Shown: piece after piece, positions 12,001 through 18,816 of the stretch
Layout of the letters: every line of letters starts with the position of its first letter
Position numbering within the stretch: the stretch's first letter is position 1
Source of the DNA: Microbulbifer agarilyticus
GTDB taxonomy: Bacteria > Pseudomonadota > Gammaproteobacteria > Pseudomonadales > Cellvibrionaceae
Reading direction: 5' to 3'
Length of the DNA: 64,000 nucleotides
Assembly (NCBI RefSeq): GCF_019800665.1
Contig: NZ_JAHVKO010000006.1
Location: 124,001-188,000 of the forward strand
Notes under the pieces: generated by a model
Told to the model about the DNA's origin: nothing
Database searches by the model: none
Seen by the model: only the letters and a program-made list of their open reading frames with translations
Made by a program: the position numbers and the translations under genes

Positions 12001-12703
12001 TGATCAGGTGCTGATGACTGCTTCTGGTGAACTGGAATTGCGTGCACCAACCATCGACATGAACGTGGATAGTCAGGGCAACCCGGAGTTGTTCCTGACG
12101 TTGACCAACATCGATGGCGCAGCCGCTCAGTGGGTAGGCGTCAATGTGGAAAACAATGAACGTTTAACCATCGACCGCCTGATGACTGATTACGGCGCAA
12201 TCTCGACCAGTGGTGACCTGCGTATCGAAAGTGCGGAAGTGACCTCTGAGCTGGATATGCAGAGTGGCGTGTTGAGTTTGACTCTGGATAACGTCGACCT
12301 GTCACCACAGGATCTGAATGGCCAGCTAGTTACGCCTTATGGAGAGTTCTGGTTGGATGTGCAGGGCAACTTGCTGCTCACCAACGCGCAGGTCACTCGC
12401 TATCGCGATCCTCTGGTTCTGACCTATCAGGGTAAAGACGGTGAGTATGTGATCGGCGACCCCGGTTTCAGCCGTCTTTCCATCGAGCACCAGCTGGAAA
12501 ACTCCATCGACGGCGAACGTGCCGAAGGTCGCGACTTGTGGCGCTTGTGGTTCAGTCGCCCGCTGGATTATCTGAATGCGGAAGAGTACTTCTGGAACCC
12601 GGTCGACTGGCTGGACCCGGATGAGTACAGCGAGATGGACCCGGAAAGTGACGAACCCGGTTATGCGGAAATCTCTGTGGACGACACGCTGGCCATGCGC
12701 TAA
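2..12703 (+). CDS. Giant filamentous two-partner-secretion exoprotein (5' truncated by window)
   Basis: The reading frame is already open at the left edge, so the signal peptide and N-terminal TPS secretion domain, if present, lie outside. The visible ~4,233 codons are rich in Gly, Ser, Thr, Asn and Asp and consist of short alternating-strand repeats, as in beta-helical filamentous adhesins. Early codons carry recurring NTVxIGDDV-like units. A helical segment with a Gly/Ser/Asp-rich linker lies near codons 770-860. Two small cysteine loops occur (C1071/C1077 and C1465/C1472). Four 184-residue repeats fill codons 2850-3585. The C-terminus is acidic and lacks any visible LPXTG or autotransporter barrel. 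The next gene is an FhaC/ShlB-type transporter, which identifies this as its probable substrate: a secreted, surface-attached adhesin or contact-dependent factor. The toxin or adhesin role is inferred; no enzymatic domain is recognised. Confidence 0.9.
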   Translation: MISGGGTGITVNYNDVRSELRTVAGVSSATGDSTGDISVSARDTTELRVGDLDAGKPSDPTEGSLSVTIGAGAIGASIGFAEKNSDVDAWLGETGKAISGYSTVELDAYSAGLVKTSAFALAGGLLAGVQGVVTDARDESNVNATVYGTIDADAAVNIDAQATPEVFSRAYGVTVAAGGAMGGSFSYAIADAKAVAEVGDGTYFTGNADVNVRAETGDGSNDDYVSADANAFAASGGLLAGVAGSEALAENSSQAVAKVGDGVRIPDNDFGVYARNTAVQYADADGYFVGLFAGGFNWSTAESSTSARVEYGSNPISNAVLRTGDFILDAYNYDENQSFTTAGGGGYYAGSAAVSNANSYNNSNSNKSASVEIADWASGYTAVPVLGGEVRLSAAHESQFFSGVDSTTVSVVGGSGAEANSDIDNDVEVTLGNNVSFEALQIEIEADNSALQIQDPAESGFSTSINAGAGGAANGSAGLSYQDLTGVEAAVTIGNNAVLAISDLAWLDSTYDHGIAIDAHTRFYVYDAAVLKVGGALQGAGSESDVDATTKNTVTIGDDVVLYNPIGEIGIGTYTIGSATAQAETSVWAVAGVAGGVSDVNVNVTNTVDIGQDVIINALDNIGIYAGRGSSYLYENQLVADARTNVYNWTAVPIPAGNDADADINVTNTVIFGDDIDLGSDSHVTVEANEGSLYANADGVERNPYLELFSTETTFGSNDTSSDNSLVFEGSGSVVAGQNAYQWVDVDDSGNITSDLAGYGSAGQLSGKYSSRASLQAYIDELQALVDEYEAWTEDGTSNEGGKTDGNEDTGDTGSGGGSTATNTGSTGENPYTDEIVQLKTEIAALSVVLDTLSEQENNVIAVTDISASAGNVSLLADTIDLQGASNNRPEFIARGDAYIDINNRDDQHLLVGNLYIANQTGGNVYVTGGASLDEAYITEEDSSTTGVSSGIHIVHNPGGTNYLNSDVIVDGAITNLLSTVDITLEEGDLLQQATIAANTINLTVENGSLVVDAGNSDVYYGRAPSALVNFVDKWKPDDADDFVQYWINHRYEDDIDAVGIDEFNNWFYACATANECTVDGTSYNNEHSYFDNPSDDNSDYDTVHVFFNWGFSDSQEYTADDRVNLKFKTDSDSRGGRNWKFQPVENKQSNLIRTASYNSVKSDIGSPGTTIVGEKVVINARRVDINGTIEVGTDNNWSVSVGSGFDSAIAQYISLAGLSSGDQIELQPGQTLRLDNPDYINDFMTPFEDRYIYIDPQISKVNGAESITLTYDVASGQLLVDDVPVSGGGYLSINAKISSTGADGKILVRDGLGQIDIDNNSNTELVINSLDAGDDAVGIVRITDYNFTKNMNDGGSSNDYFSHWYVHSPGGQIQEYETTSYATSYEDGAFIRSSGGTGTTSSTTYDPLAGQLYYIREDASVSRSYTDFPDGYLAKYPNTVGEWQGTGANGDLEWTVEESRYTTCAANPDVCTNGTATSYIRQEYDADSISRYWWAIGYSYDKYYGSNWTNTDPSVYIPYYLNMETHTYVKADHSIGISFTGVGTGSIDIDSAANVSINGNIYNPLGTTDINTGGALNVSAGAAFDAETLRLYSAEGDLGSLSDPLNIATNTVSLDANSGSVYFDITGKSGAVQLEKFRALYDIAGTVDKGLEGVGTGTHIQGDTLDLVSYSGSIGSAGTIGTASTYDYINIAVNEVTLEAADDIVIYQASGDLAVNTITASEDVVVTLGNGSLVNGIGQNEKTDEELAYLQTVWDRLGLQDADAGEIAVTGYENQFTSKYHTYWLIKQRLSDSSEAGFTIDGAFEDTFMSRYGVSTVAEATQLAKDEYFALEDWFADQVAAPDVYANEEDAIGVEQKGTLEGYDYGDLLTSSYDADYALVIDEASSWYADLIEGAQWSQSQLDISINAAALNADAQATLTNREANIVAPNLDINVSGGSVGEDLADLVFVIDRDNPTITDAQKIALLEAGPGDIETSENGSLITFNVSQVDPIKIDTTGVLNIAATDEIYAESASGLTLGSIVSTDGNVRLAVNGAIDAISGTNISANDLYLANTQGDIGSVSNRVQVDLDGVLRQAGAANNLYLTQVGGDLIVDAVSAGGIASLISNADILGLDSESVVSGSAIQLVAGDDLGSNIQALNLRMSGGGDLDITADNAWLNIAGTSEARLGASLNGVLSIDASGNLVIDGGISASALDLYAVGDILDSGAVTVTVTNLAKLSADNIDVDAVTFDIGSGDFDATAGAMTLGDITSEGDLDLLATGAMQLNGNLDIAYTTASSGGDARLLADAQSITMAAGKFIRSEDDIQLTAVDSLDLQSLIANGDINLIALNLLDTTLGDIDALYLQADNVYVDARDALNLVDVAASGTVNLDSETLLVTGDLLTDGNVVVTAANGLEIQGDIGSAGSKVASINLQSGVGSVTLGGSAFTTGQFLANAGNDFALAATSLLDADSIDVTARAVVANAASQMTSSSSALFTLRGGDSTFGEVATSTNLTLDSDSDITFANDVTTGNNLRLETLGDVFVNDGVTLDVGRNLRGIATSALLAQSWQMTGSSQLLVANNAVVDTDGVQIFETLSVTGNLTQRAGDDVTFDAITNIGGRLHLTGDADLFLVGDLDVGTGSISDMTLLLGGSVVQSVGQTSSASGAVSAEALAWAAAANSALQSGVGSSFEFTSASSASTFGLLTSGGDLSIDSAGDIDFLNDVTVGSNVSGANLLLNVDGDVSLADAATWLTYGDWQGIAEASARVGSFTAGSGSLVDTRGAMNVIAQQSIDFALLDVANSAQLSAGGDIQFSEAADFGSALTIADGNHLNLVGNVTVGSAGTANANLTLRGDVTQSAAETFAISGDLTASANSWSMGTTALLLSGGAMQIDTVAGMDLAQLDSGSTLALTSGAEIALRESMSAVDSITLQAADAITLSDAAQLVSGNNLSIDSDSFTMGAGANLQVASDFDATTINEQHFALVDVDGNAVLTAGGDIAFSETANIGADFTIADGDNLAMTDHVAVTGNANLTLRGDVTQSAGQQFTIGNDLTASANSWSMGDAALLQSGGAMQIDTVAGMDLAQVVSGSTLALSSGAEIALRESMNAVDSITLQAADAITLSDAAQLVSGNNLSVDSDSFTMGAGANLQVATDFDATTTNGQHYALVDVDGNAVLTAGGDIAFSEAANIGSDLTIIDGDNLTMTDHVAVIGNTNLALRGDVTQAAGQQFTIGNDLTASANSWSMGDAAQLQSGGAMQIDTVAGMDLAQVASGSTLALTSGAEITLRESMNAVDSITLQATDAIALSDAAQLVSGNNLSVDSDSFTMGAGANLQVATDFDATTTNGQHYALVDVDGNAVLTAGSDIAFSEAANIGSDLTIIDGDNLTMTDHVAVIGNTNLALRGDVTQAAGQQFTIGNDLTASANSWSMGDAAQLQSGGAMQIDTVAGMDLAQVASGSTLALTSDAEIALRETMNAVDSITLQAADAITLSDAAQLVSGNNLSVDSDSFTMGAGANLQVASDFDATTTNEQHFALVDVDGNAVLTAGGDIAFSEAANIGADLTIVDGDNLAMTDHVAVTGNTNLSLRGDVTQSAGQQFTIDNDLTASANSWTMGDNALLQVGGAIDIATVAGMSLARVDSGSALSLSSSMSDIQLRDHLTAGGAVLLSAAGAVSVDPTLDVVSGDAFTLSANSFVMGQGSLLQVAGDTQLDSVGDVVLAEFIGQGNTEITAGGTLQLNERAETFGSMKLDIAAEMAQAEGQHLVVHGDLSASAASWQMDSDARLQVVGGGDVALVGDADLQLLNVGGGFTLTNGGDVALRRDVHTGGALTLHATGDIAQSADTLVRAGGAVAIDTNRWTMGSASRLESQGGVRVHSSESMLLSELSSSWSGDYAFDLLSSNGRIDGRSDADLHLQGVAGGRSYLSAATGIGDPLIMDVPWFSAVTDEGDINLILLNDAHAELLSAQNGEIHMRAFGDVEIAELIGTPHLWIDGFLLANQMTIPEGSFIAEEGIQIDQVLMTASGELELRAPTIDMNVDSQGNPELFLTLTNIDGAAAQWVGVNVENNERLTIDRLMTDYGAISTSGDLRIESAEVTSELDMQSGVLSLTLDNVDLSPQDLNGQLVTPYGEFWLDVQGNLLLTNAQVTRYRDPLVLTYQGKDGEYVIGDPGFSRLSIEHQLENSIDGERAEGRDLWRLWFSRPLDYLNAEEYFWNPVDWLDPDEYSEMDPESDEPGYAEISVDDTLAMR
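8549..10756 (+). repeat. Four tandem in-frame 552-bp repeats inside the giant exoprotein gene
   Basis: Unit boundaries fall at 8549, 9101, 9653, 10205 and 10757, spaced exactly 552 bp (184 codons). Each unit begins near the residues DLTASANSW and runs through LVSGNNLS, DSDSFTMGAGANLQV, LVDVDGNAVLTAG and DVTQ. A degenerate fifth copy follows from 10757. Units 2-4 differ by only scattered bases, and the stretch around 9380-9790 is almost the same as 9932-10342, which suggests recent duplication or gene conversion. The exact multiple of three keeps the frame, so copy number can vary without breaking the protein. Confidence 0.93.
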
Positions 12704-12710
12704 TTCTCTC

Positions 12711-12728
12711 CCCCCTCTTTTGAGGGGG
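12711..12728 (+). terminator. Hairpin between exoprotein and transporter genes (possible attenuator)
   Basis: A 7-bp stem CCCCCTC / GAGGGGG with a TTTT loop starts 8 bases after the exoprotein stop codon. No T-run follows, so it is not a classical strong terminator. It may reduce transcription into the transporter gene or protect the 3' end of the long mRNA. A second perfect 7-bp stem (TCCCGGC at 12770-12776 with GCCGGGA at 12784-12790) lies just upstream of the transporter start. Confidence 0.4.
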
Positions 12729-12807
12729 TAAGCGCGAACGACGTTTATATAAAAGATGTAACACGGCCGTCCCGGCACAAGCCGCCGGGAATTGGCAATA
12801 AACCTGA

Positions 12808-14511
12808 ATGGTGATGAAAGTGGCAAGGTTGGAATTTGGAAAACTCGCGCAGGCACTGGCGCTCGCAGTGGCGGTGCCCTGTGCCTGGGCGCAGACGGAA
12901 GTCGATCTGCCCGACCACATTCCCGGCGCCGATGCGGGGGAGCAGGCGGCGGAGATTCGCCGTCGCGAGCAGTTGCTGATGGACCGCCCTGCGGTGCCCG
13001 CTTTGCGGCTGATCGATGAGGTTGAAGTGACCGGTGATCCGCGAGAGCTGGAGGGGCCGGTATTCGAGCTGCGCAGCGTGCGCTTCAGTCCATCGGAACT
13101 GCTTACCGAACAGCAGCTGCGGGACATCGTTCTACCTTATCTGGGGCAGCAGGTCGCCCACAGCCAATTGATGGAGATCGTAGAGTCGATCAACCGCACC
13201 TACCGCGAGTCTGGGGTCTACACCGCCGTAGCGGTGCTGCCGCAGCAGGAAGTAAAAGAGGGTGTGGTATCGATTCGCCTGATCGAGGGCAAGCTGGGCG
13301 AGATTCGCTTTGAAGGCAACGAATACACGCCGGACGCCTTCTTCTCCGAGTGGATGGTCGAGCACCAGGGCCTGGAAACTGTGGATATGCCGCGGCTGCA
13401 GGCGGATATCCTCGAGTTCAACCGCTTGCACGACGAGCGCATTCGCGCGGAACTGCGTCGCGGTGAATCTTTTGGTTTGACAGACATTGTGGTCACCGTG
13501 CAGGAGCCCGAGCGCGGCTTTTTCCAGACCTTCGCCGACAACTACGGTTACGAGAGCTCTGGGCGCGAGTCAATTGGCTTTATGTACCGCCGCCAGCACC
13601 TGCTTTCCGGAGGCGACCGTGCCATTGCTTACCTGTCGGGTAGTGAGGGTGCACAGTCCCTCAGTCTGAGCTACAACCGGCCTCTCCCCGGTACCCTTTG
13701 GCGTGTCGGTGGCAGTGCGTCACTGACTCGCACAGACCTGACCGAGGGGGATTTTGCCACTTCCGAAGTACAGGGCGATTCGCACCGCCTCGGGCTCGAG
13801 TCCTCCTGGTTGGCCTGGTCTGGTGAGCGCGGCTGGCTGAATGTGCTTGGCGCTGCGGGCTACACCCGCTCTACTACCGAAATTGCTGGGGTCGTGTTTA
13901 GTGACGACGCTATCCTGCAGGGTCAGGTTGGCGTCAGCGTCAACTGGGTAGGGCGCAACTGGCAGGTGACTGGCCGTCAAATGCTGGCCTACACTGATTT
14001 TGACGACAAGTCCGACGTGGGCTCTGCCCGCCAGGCTACCCAGGAAACCCTGTATAACGGTGCGCTGACCGGGTACGTGCGCGCGGGCACCACAGGTTTC
14101 TACGGTATTCTGCTTTCCTCCTGGCAGCACAGTAATGACGCGCAGCTGCCGGGTTCGCTGTCATTCTCGCTCGGTGGCCCTACCAGTATCCGGGGCTATT
14201 TGCCCAGCGCTGTCAGTGGTGACCGGGGATGGTATGGGCAGGCTGAGCTGCATTACGATGGCTGGCAGCCGTGGGGCGTGACCGTTGAGCCATATCTCTT
14301 CTTTGACTACGGCGAAGCCAAATCCCTAGACCGTGGTGCGGACGGAACGGAAAAAATTAACGTTGAGACCCCGCTTGGTGCGGGTGGCGTTGGATTGGCA
14401 CTTTCGGGCACCTTCTGGTCACTCTCAATGAACTACGCAGAACCCACTAAGGAAGCGACTCCCGAGCAGGATTCAGCCGTGTTCTATGCCCGCATGAGCG
14501 TTCGCTATTAG
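12808..14511 (+). CDS. FhaC/ShlB/HecB-family two-partner-secretion outer-membrane transporter
   Basis: This 567-residue protein is the expected length for a type Vb transporter. Residues 1-29 form a signal peptide ending AWA-Q. A periplasmic POTRA region spans roughly residues 80-240 and contains the typical segment with VRFSPSELLTEQQL and SINRTYRESGVYTA. A C-terminal beta-barrel follows and carries the family signature SIRGYLP at residues 460-466, the counterpart of the VRGY motif of the FhaC plug loop. The protein would fold in the outer membrane and secrete the giant exoprotein encoded 104 bp upstream, recognising its N-terminal TPS domain. ATG at 12808 is taken as start; ATG at 12814 is nearly as good, and no strong ribosome binding site separates them. 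The last codon ends 3 bp before the -35 element of the ribosomal operon. Confidence 0.95.
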   Translation: MVMKVARLEFGKLAQALALAVAVPCAWAQTEVDLPDHIPGADAGEQAAEIRRREQLLMDRPAVPALRLIDEVEVTGDPRELEGPVFELRSVRFSPSELLTEQQLRDIVLPYLGQQVAHSQLMEIVESINRTYRESGVYTAVAVLPQQEVKEGVVSIRLIEGKLGEIRFEGNEYTPDAFFSEWMVEHQGLETVDMPRLQADILEFNRLHDERIRAELRRGESFGLTDIVVTVQEPERGFFQTFADNYGYESSGRESIGFMYRRQHLLSGGDRAIAYLSGSEGAQSLSLSYNRPLPGTLWRVGGSASLTRTDLTEGDFATSEVQGDSHRLGLESSWLAWSGERGWLNVLGAAGYTRSTTEIAGVVFSDDAILQGQVGVSVNWVGRNWQVTGRQMLAYTDFDDKSDVGSARQATQETLYNGALTGYVRAGTTGFYGILLSSWQHSNDAQLPGSLSFSLGGPTSIRGYLPSAVSGDRGWYGQAELHYDGWQPWGVTVEPYLFFDYGEAKSLDRGADGTEKINVETPLGAGGVGLALSGTFWSLSMNYAEPTKEATPEQDSAVFYARMSVRY

Positions 14512-14514
14512 CGG

Positions 14515-14543
14515 TTGACAGCTCAAAACTTCGCCCGTAGAAT
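14515..14543 (+). promoter_or_regulatory. sigma70-type promoter of the S10 ribosomal operon
   Basis: A perfect -35 TTGACA (14515-14520) is followed by a 17-bp spacer and a near-consensus -10 TAGAAT (14538-14543). Transcription should start near 14550, giving an rpsJ leader of about 70 nt. The promoter begins 3 bp after the stop codon of the transporter gene, so the ribosomal operon has its own strong start. Confidence 0.85.
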
Positions 14544-14550
14544 TCGCGCT

Positions 14551-14583
14551 CCTTTTCGCCCGCCCTCGGGGCTGCGTAAAAGG
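14551..14583 (+). promoter_or_regulatory. Hairpin in the rpsJ (S10) mRNA leader
   Basis: CCTTTT (14551-14556) pairs with AAAAGG (14578-14583). CGC pairs with GCG inside a one-base bulge, and an inner GCCC-TCG-GGGC hairpin caps it (14562-14572). It starts at the expected transcript 5' end. In E. coli, L4 regulates the S10 operon through leader hairpins. A similar role here is inference; the leader is much shorter than that of E. coli. Confidence 0.5.
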
Positions 14584-14618
14584 ACGTTCTTTAGCTTTTA
14601 TTATTGGAGTTTGATTCC

Positions 14619-14930
14619 ATGCAGGGTCAACGCATCCGAATTCGCCTGAAGGCGTTCGATCACAAGCTGATCGACGCGTCTACCCAGGAGATTGTTGAGA
14701 CGGCCAAGCGCACTGGCGCACAAGTACGCGGTCCTATCCCGCTGCCGACTCGTAAAGAGAAGTACACCGTACTGATTTCTCCGCACGTCAACAAAGACGC
14801 GCGCGACCAGTACGAAATTCGTACTCACAAGCGTTTGCTGGACATTGTAGAGCCTACCGAGAAAACCGTTGACGCGCTGATGAAGCTCGATCTGGCGGCC
14901 GGTGTTGAGGTTCAGATTAGTCTCGGCTAA
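14619..14930 (+). CDS. rpsJ: 30S ribosomal protein S10 (NusE)
   Basis: This 103-residue protein, the same length as E. coli S10, begins [20 protein letters not shown]10 sits in the 30S head and also acts as NusE with NusB in transcription antitermination. ATG at 14619 is chosen because it matches the family N-terminus and lies 9 nt behind GGAG (14606-14609); an in-frame TTG at 14604 would add five unsupported residues. It is the first gene of the S10 operon. Confidence 0.99.
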   Translation: MQGQRIRIRLKAFDHKLIDASTQEIVETAKRTGAQVRGPIPLPTRKEKYTVLISPHVNKDARDQYEIRTHKRLLDIVEPTEKTVDALMKLDLAAGVEVQISLG

Positions 14931-15040
14931 CACGTTAAATTAACTACCGAATCCCAGGCGAAAACGGTCTGGGTAGTGTAACGCTCTGAAATTGGGCGGC
15001 CGCAGTGGGTTAAAGCCCCGTGCACTGAGAGGTTGAAAAG
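14931..15040 (+). other. rpsJ-rplC spacer with weak hairpins
   Basis: At 110 bp this is longer than most gaps in the operon. CCCAG/CTGGG arms flank a loop near 14952-14977, and CAGTG/CACTG arms occur near 15003-15028, just before the GAGG ribosome binding site of rplC. Neither has a T-run. A translational control role is possible but unproven. Confidence 0.3.
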
Positions 15041-15676
15041 ATGACTATAGGTATTGTCGGCCGCAAGAGCGGCATGACTCGCATCTTCACCGAAGATGGC
15101 GCTTCTATCCCGGTAACTGTTATCGAGGTAGCTCCGAACCGCGTCACTCAGGTGAAAACTGTGGAAACTGACGGCTACTCCGCGGTTCAAGTAACTGTGG
15201 GTTCCCGTAAGGCTTTCCGTGTCTCCAAGCCCCAAGCGGGCCACTTCGCCAAAGCCAACACTGAGGCTGGCTCTGCACTTTTCGAACTGCGTACTGATGG
15301 TTCTGAAGAGTCCTTCGAAATCGGTTCTGAAATCACTGTATCTGGCTTTGAAGCTGGTCAGAAGATCGACGTAACCGGCACTTCCAAAGGTAAAGGTTTC
15401 CAGGGTGGCGTTAAGCGCTGGAATTTCCGTACCCAGGACGCTACTCACGGTAACTCCCTGTCTCACCGCGCTCCCGGTTCTATCGGTCAGTGCCAGACTC
15501 CTGGTCGTGTGTGGAAAGGCAAGAAAATGGCCGGTCACATGGGTGCTGAGCGTGTAACCACGCAAAACCTGGAAGTGGTTCGTGTTGATGCCGAACGTAA
15601 CTTGCTGCTGGTTAAAGGTGCCGTACCTGGCGCTCCCGGTGGTGACGTAATCGTTCGTCCGGCAGTTAAAGCCTAA
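15041..15676 (+). CDS. rplC: 50S ribosomal protein L3
   Basis: This 211-residue protein begins [21 protein letters not shown]3 is an early 23S rRNA binder whose long loop reaches towards the peptidyl-transferase centre. The conserved loop [18 protein letters not shown] is present and contains the glutamine that PrmB methylates in E. coli (after GSIGQ-x). ATG follows GAGG at normal spacing. It ends 18 bp before rplD. Confidence 0.99.
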   Translation: MTIGIVGRKSGMTRIFTEDGASIPVTVIEVAPNRVTQVKTVETDGYSAVQVTVGSRKAFRVSKPQAGHFAKANTEAGSALFELRTDGSEESFEIGSEITVSGFEAGQKIDVTGTSKGKGFQGGVKRWNFRTQDATHGNSLSHRAPGSIGQCQTPGRVWKGKKMAGHMGAERVTTQNLEVVRVDAERNLLLVKGAVPGAPGGDVIVRPAVKA

Positions 15677-15694
15677 GTCTGAGGGGAAATAGAT

Positions 15695-16309
15695 ATGGAA
15701 CTGAATATCGCTACTCCCGAAGGCGCTAAAGGCACTGTTGCAGTCTCTGAAGTGGCTTTCGGTCGTGAATTCAATCAGGACCTGGTACACCAGGCAGTTG
15801 TCGCCTACATGGCTGGCGCTCGCCAAGGTACCAAGGCTCAGAAAAACCGCTCTGCGGTTTCCGGCGGCGGCAAGAAGCCGTGGCGCCAAAAAGGTACTGG
15901 CCGTGCTCGTGCCGGTACTATCCGTAGCCCGCTGTGGCGTTCTGGTGGCGTAACCTTCGCTGCTGAGCCGCGTGATCACAGTGTAAAGCTGAACAAGAAA
16001 ATGTACCGCGCTGCACTGCGCTGCATTCTCTCTGAGCTGGCTCGTCAGGAGCGTCTGGTTGTAGTTGAGTCTTTCGACGTTGAAGCGCCGAAGACCAAGC
16101 AGCTGGTAACCAAACTGGCACAGTACGATCTGTCCGACGCGTTGATCGTGACCGAAGAGGTTAACGAAAACCTCTACCTGGCCGCGCGCAACCTGCACAA
16201 GATCGATGTTCGCGATGTACAGGGTATCGATCCGGTAAGCCTGATTCGCTTTGACAAGGTCGTGGTTACCGTTTCTGCACTGAAGAAAATTGATGAGGTG
16301 CTGGGATGA
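15695..16309 (+). CDS. rplD: 50S ribosomal protein L4
   Basis: This 204-residue protein has a globular domain plus the extended tunnel loop ([18 protein letters not shown], then SPLWRSGG), which helps form the constriction of the exit tunnel. In E. coli L4 also represses its own operon by acting on the S10 leader. The gene is preceded by AGGGGAAAT. Its TGA overlaps the ATG of rplW as ATGA, a sign of translational coupling. Confidence 0.99.
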   Translation: MELNIATPEGAKGTVAVSEVAFGREFNQDLVHQAVVAYMAGARQGTKAQKNRSAVSGGGKKPWRQKGTGRARAGTIRSPLWRSGGVTFAAEPRDHSVKLNKKMYRAALRCILSELARQERLVVVESFDVEAPKTKQLVTKLAQYDLSDALIVTEEVNENLYLAARNLHKIDVRDVQGIDPVSLIRFDKVVVTVSALKKIDEVLG

Positions 16310-16602
16310 ACCAAGAGCGAATCTACAAAGTACTGCTGGGCCCGGTAATTTCCGAGAAGGCTGCTGTGCTGGCGGACGCCGCCAACCAGGTAGTTTTCAA
16401 GGTAACCACCGACGCGTCCAAAGCCGAAATCAAGGCCGCGGTAGAGAAGTTGTTCAACGTTTCTGTTGAGCAGGTTCGCACCGTGAACGTTAAGGGTAAA
16501 ACCAAGCGTACTCGCACTGGCATGGGTCAGCGCAACGACTGGAAAAAAGCCTACGTTCGTCTGGCCGAAGGCAGCGACATCAACTTCGAAGCCGCTGAGT
16601 AA
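16306..16602 (+). CDS. rplW: 50S ribosomal protein L23
   Basis: This 98-residue protein begins [20 protein letters not shown]23 lies at the exit of the nascent-chain tunnel and is the docking site for trigger factor and SRP. The conserved basic loop [19 protein letters not shown] is intact. Its start overlaps the rplD stop by 4 bp. Confidence 0.99.
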   Translation: MNQERIYKVLLGPVISEKAAVLADAANQVVFKVTTDASKAEIKAAVEKLFNVSVEQVRTVNVKGKTKRTRTGMGQRNDWKKAYVRLAEGSDINFEAAE

Positions 16603-16616
16603 AGGGGAAAGTTGCA

Positions 16617-17441
16617 ATGGCTATTGTAAAAGCAAAACCGACCTCTGCTGGCCGTCGTCACCTGGTAAAGGTTGTTAACACCGACCTGCACAAAGGTGCG
16701 CCTTACGCTCCGCTGGTTGAGAAGAAGTCCAAGACCGGTGGCCGTAACAACAACGGTCGCATTACCACCCGTCATATCGGTGGTGGTCACAAGCATCACT
16801 ATCGCGTAGTGGATTTCAAGCGTAACAAAGATGGCATTCCAGCCACCGTTGAGCGCCTGGAATACGATCCGAACCGCAGCGCGCACATCGCCCTGGTGTG
16901 CTATGCCGACGGTGAGCGTCGTTACATCATTGCGCCTAAAGGCCTCAAGGCCGGTGCCAAGATCCAATCTGGCGACGCTGCGCCTATCGCTGTAGGTAAC
17001 ACCCTGCCGCTGCGCAACATCCCTGTTGGTTCTGTAATTCACGCCATCGAGCTGAAGCCTGGTAAAGGTGCTCAGCTGGCCCGCTCTGCCGGTGCCTCTG
17101 TACAGCTGGTTGCCCGTGAAGGTCAGTACGCGACTATCCGTCTGCGTTCTGGCGAAATGCGTAAAGTTCTGTCTGAGTGCCGCGCCACCCTGGGTGAAGT
17201 GAGCAACTCTGAACACAGCCTGCGCAAGCTGGGTAAAGCTGGTGCCAAACGCTGGCGCGGTGTTCGTCCTACCGTTCGCGGTGTGGCGATGAACCCGGTA
17301 GATCACCCGCATGGTGGTGGTGAAGGTCGTACCTCCGGTGGTCGTCACCCTGTGACACCTTGGGGCGTTCCGACCAAGGGTAAGAAAACGCGTAAGAACA
17401 AGCGCACCGACAACATGATTGTACGTCGTCGCGGCAAATAA
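16617..17441 (+). CDS. rplB: 50S ribosomal protein L2
   Basis: This 274-residue protein carries the hallmark [14 protein letters not shown] near its C-terminus; the histidine there corresponds to the functionally important H229 of E. coli L2. L2 is needed for subunit joining and for the peptidyl-transferase centre. It ends in a basic tail ([19 protein letters not shown]). AAAGGGGAAAG upstream gives a clear ribosome binding site 14 bp after rplW. Confidence 0.99.
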   Translation: MAIVKAKPTSAGRRHLVKVVNTDLHKGAPYAPLVEKKSKTGGRNNNGRITTRHIGGGHKHHYRVVDFKRNKDGIPATVERLEYDPNRSAHIALVCYADGERRYIIAPKGLKAGAKIQSGDAAPIAVGNTLPLRNIPVGSVIHAIELKPGKGAQLARSAGASVQLVAREGQYATIRLRSGEMRKVLSECRATLGEVSNSEHSLRKLGKAGAKRWRGVRPTVRGVAMNPVDHPHGGGEGRTSGGRHPVTPWGVPTKGKKTRKNKRTDNMIVRRRGK

Positions 17442-17478
17442 GCCGCGCGATGTCTGAGCTGCTAGAGAGGAATCGACA

Positions 17479-17757
17479 GTGCCACGCTCATTAAAGAAAG
17501 GTCCCTTTATTGATCTGCATTTGATCAAAAAGGTGGAGGCAGCGATCGAGAAAAATGATCGCCGGCCGATTAAAACCTGGTCCCGCCGTTCCATGGTTAT
17601 GCCGGAAATGGTGGGCCTGACGATTGCTGTACACAACGGTCGTCAACACGTGCCCGTTCTGGTCAACGAAGAAATGGTTGGCCACAAGCTGGGCGAATTC
17701 GCCGCTACCCGCACTTACCGTGGCCACGCCGCGGATAAGAAAGCGAAGAAGCGCTAA
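17479..17757 (+). CDS. rpsS: 30S ribosomal protein S19
   Basis: This 92-residue protein begins [20 protein letters not shown] and uses a GTG start (17479) behind GAGAGGAA. S19 lies in the 30S head, contacts S13 and faces the A-site tRNA and the B1 bridge. The conserved C-terminal block [21 protein letters not shown] is complete. Confidence 0.99.
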   Translation: MPRSLKKGPFIDLHLIKKVEAAIEKNDRRPIKTWSRRSMVMPEMVGLTIAVHNGRQHVPVLVNEEMVGHKLGEFAATRTYRGHAADKKAKKR

Positions 17758-17772
17758 GCCGAGGTTATAGAG

Positions 17773-18105
17773 ATGGAAGTGCAAGCAAAACTACGCGGTG
17801 CTCGTCTTTCGGCACAGAAAGCGCGTCTGGTAGCTGATCAGATTCGCGGCAAAGGTGTCGAGGAAGCCCTGGATATCCTGGCTTTCAGCCACAAGAAGGG
17901 TGCTGCGATCGTCAAGAAGATTCTGGAATCTGCCATCGCCAACGCCGAGCACAATGAAGGTGCCGACGTCGACGAACTGAAGGTTTCCACCATCTTCGTG
18001 GATGAGGGTATGACCATGAAGCGCATTAAGCCGCGTGCAAAAGGTCGTGCCGATCGTATTCTGAAGCGTACTTGTCACATCACTGTGAAAGTAGCCGAGA
18101 AATAA
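17773..18105 (+). CDS. rplV: 50S ribosomal protein L22
   Basis: This 110-residue protein begins [22 protein letters not shown]. Its beta-hairpin ([20 protein letters not shown]) reaches into the exit tunnel and is the classical site of macrolide-resistance changes; no insertion or deletion is visible. It starts 15 bp after rpsS. Confidence 0.99.
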   Translation: MEVQAKLRGARLSAQKARLVADQIRGKGVEEALDILAFSHKKGAAIVKKILESAIANAEHNEGADVDELKVSTIFVDEGMTMKRIKPRAKGRADRILKRTCHITVKVAEK

Positions 18106-18124
18106 GAGAGCAGGCGAGAAAACC

Positions 18125-18805
18125 ATGGGACAAAAAGTACATCCTACCGGCATTCGTCTGGGTATCGTTAAAAAGCATACTTCTGTTTGGTATGCCGGCA
18201 GCGACGAGTACGCAGACAAGCTGTACACGGATCTGAAAGTTCGCGAATTCATTCGCAAAAAACTGGCCCACGCTTCTGTGAGCCGCATCGAGATCGAACG
18301 TCCGGCCAACACCGCTCGTGTGACTATTCACACTGCGCGTCCGGGCATCGTAATCGGTAAGAAAGGTGAAGACGTAGAGCGTCTGCGCAACGAAGTTAGC
18401 GCTCAGATGGGTGTGCCCGTGCACATCGACATCGAAGAAGTGCGCAAACCTGATCTGGACGCCACTCTGGTTGGCCAGAACGTTGCTCAGCAGCTGGAGC
18501 GTCGCGTTATGTTCCGTCGCGCTATGAAGCGTGCCGTACAAAACGCTATGCGCCAGGGCGCACAAGGTATCAAGATCCAGGTTAGCGGCCGTCTGGGCGG
18601 CGCTGAGATCGCACGTACCGAATGGTACCGCGAAGGTCGTGTACCTCTGCACACCCTGCGTGCCAACATCGACTACGGCACCGCTGAAGCCAGCACGACT
18701 TACGGCATCATTGGTGTGAAAGTTTGGATCTTCAAAGGTGAAGTCATCGGTGACGAAGTTGCCGAAGAGAAGCCAGCGAAGCCTCGCAAGAAAGCTGCTA
18801 AGTAA
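18125..18805 (+). CDS. rpsC: 30S ribosomal protein S3
   Basis: This 226-residue protein contains a KH-type RNA-binding domain ([17 protein letters not shown], with the GxxG loop) and the S3 C-terminal domain ([13 protein letters not shown]). S3 lines the mRNA entry tunnel. The tail is rich in Lys and Ala ([12 protein letters not shown]). The gene follows rplV by 19 bp and precedes rplP by 11 bp. Confidence 0.99.
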   Translation: MGQKVHPTGIRLGIVKKHTSVWYAGSDEYADKLYTDLKVREFIRKKLAHASVSRIEIERPANTARVTIHTARPGIVIGKKGEDVERLRNEVSAQMGVPVHIDIEEVRKPDLDATLVGQNVAQQLERRVMFRRAMKRAVQNAMRQGAQGIKIQVSGRLGGAEIARTEWYREGRVPLHTLRANIDYGTAEASTTYGIIGVKVWIFKGEVIGDEVAEEKPAKPRKKAAK

Positions 18806-18816
18806 GGGGTGCGCAG

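Noticed and set aside
14927..16198. Minus-strand open frame of 423 codons opposite rplC and rplD
   Set aside because: It is antisense to two certain ribosomal protein genes and is explained by their codon bias.
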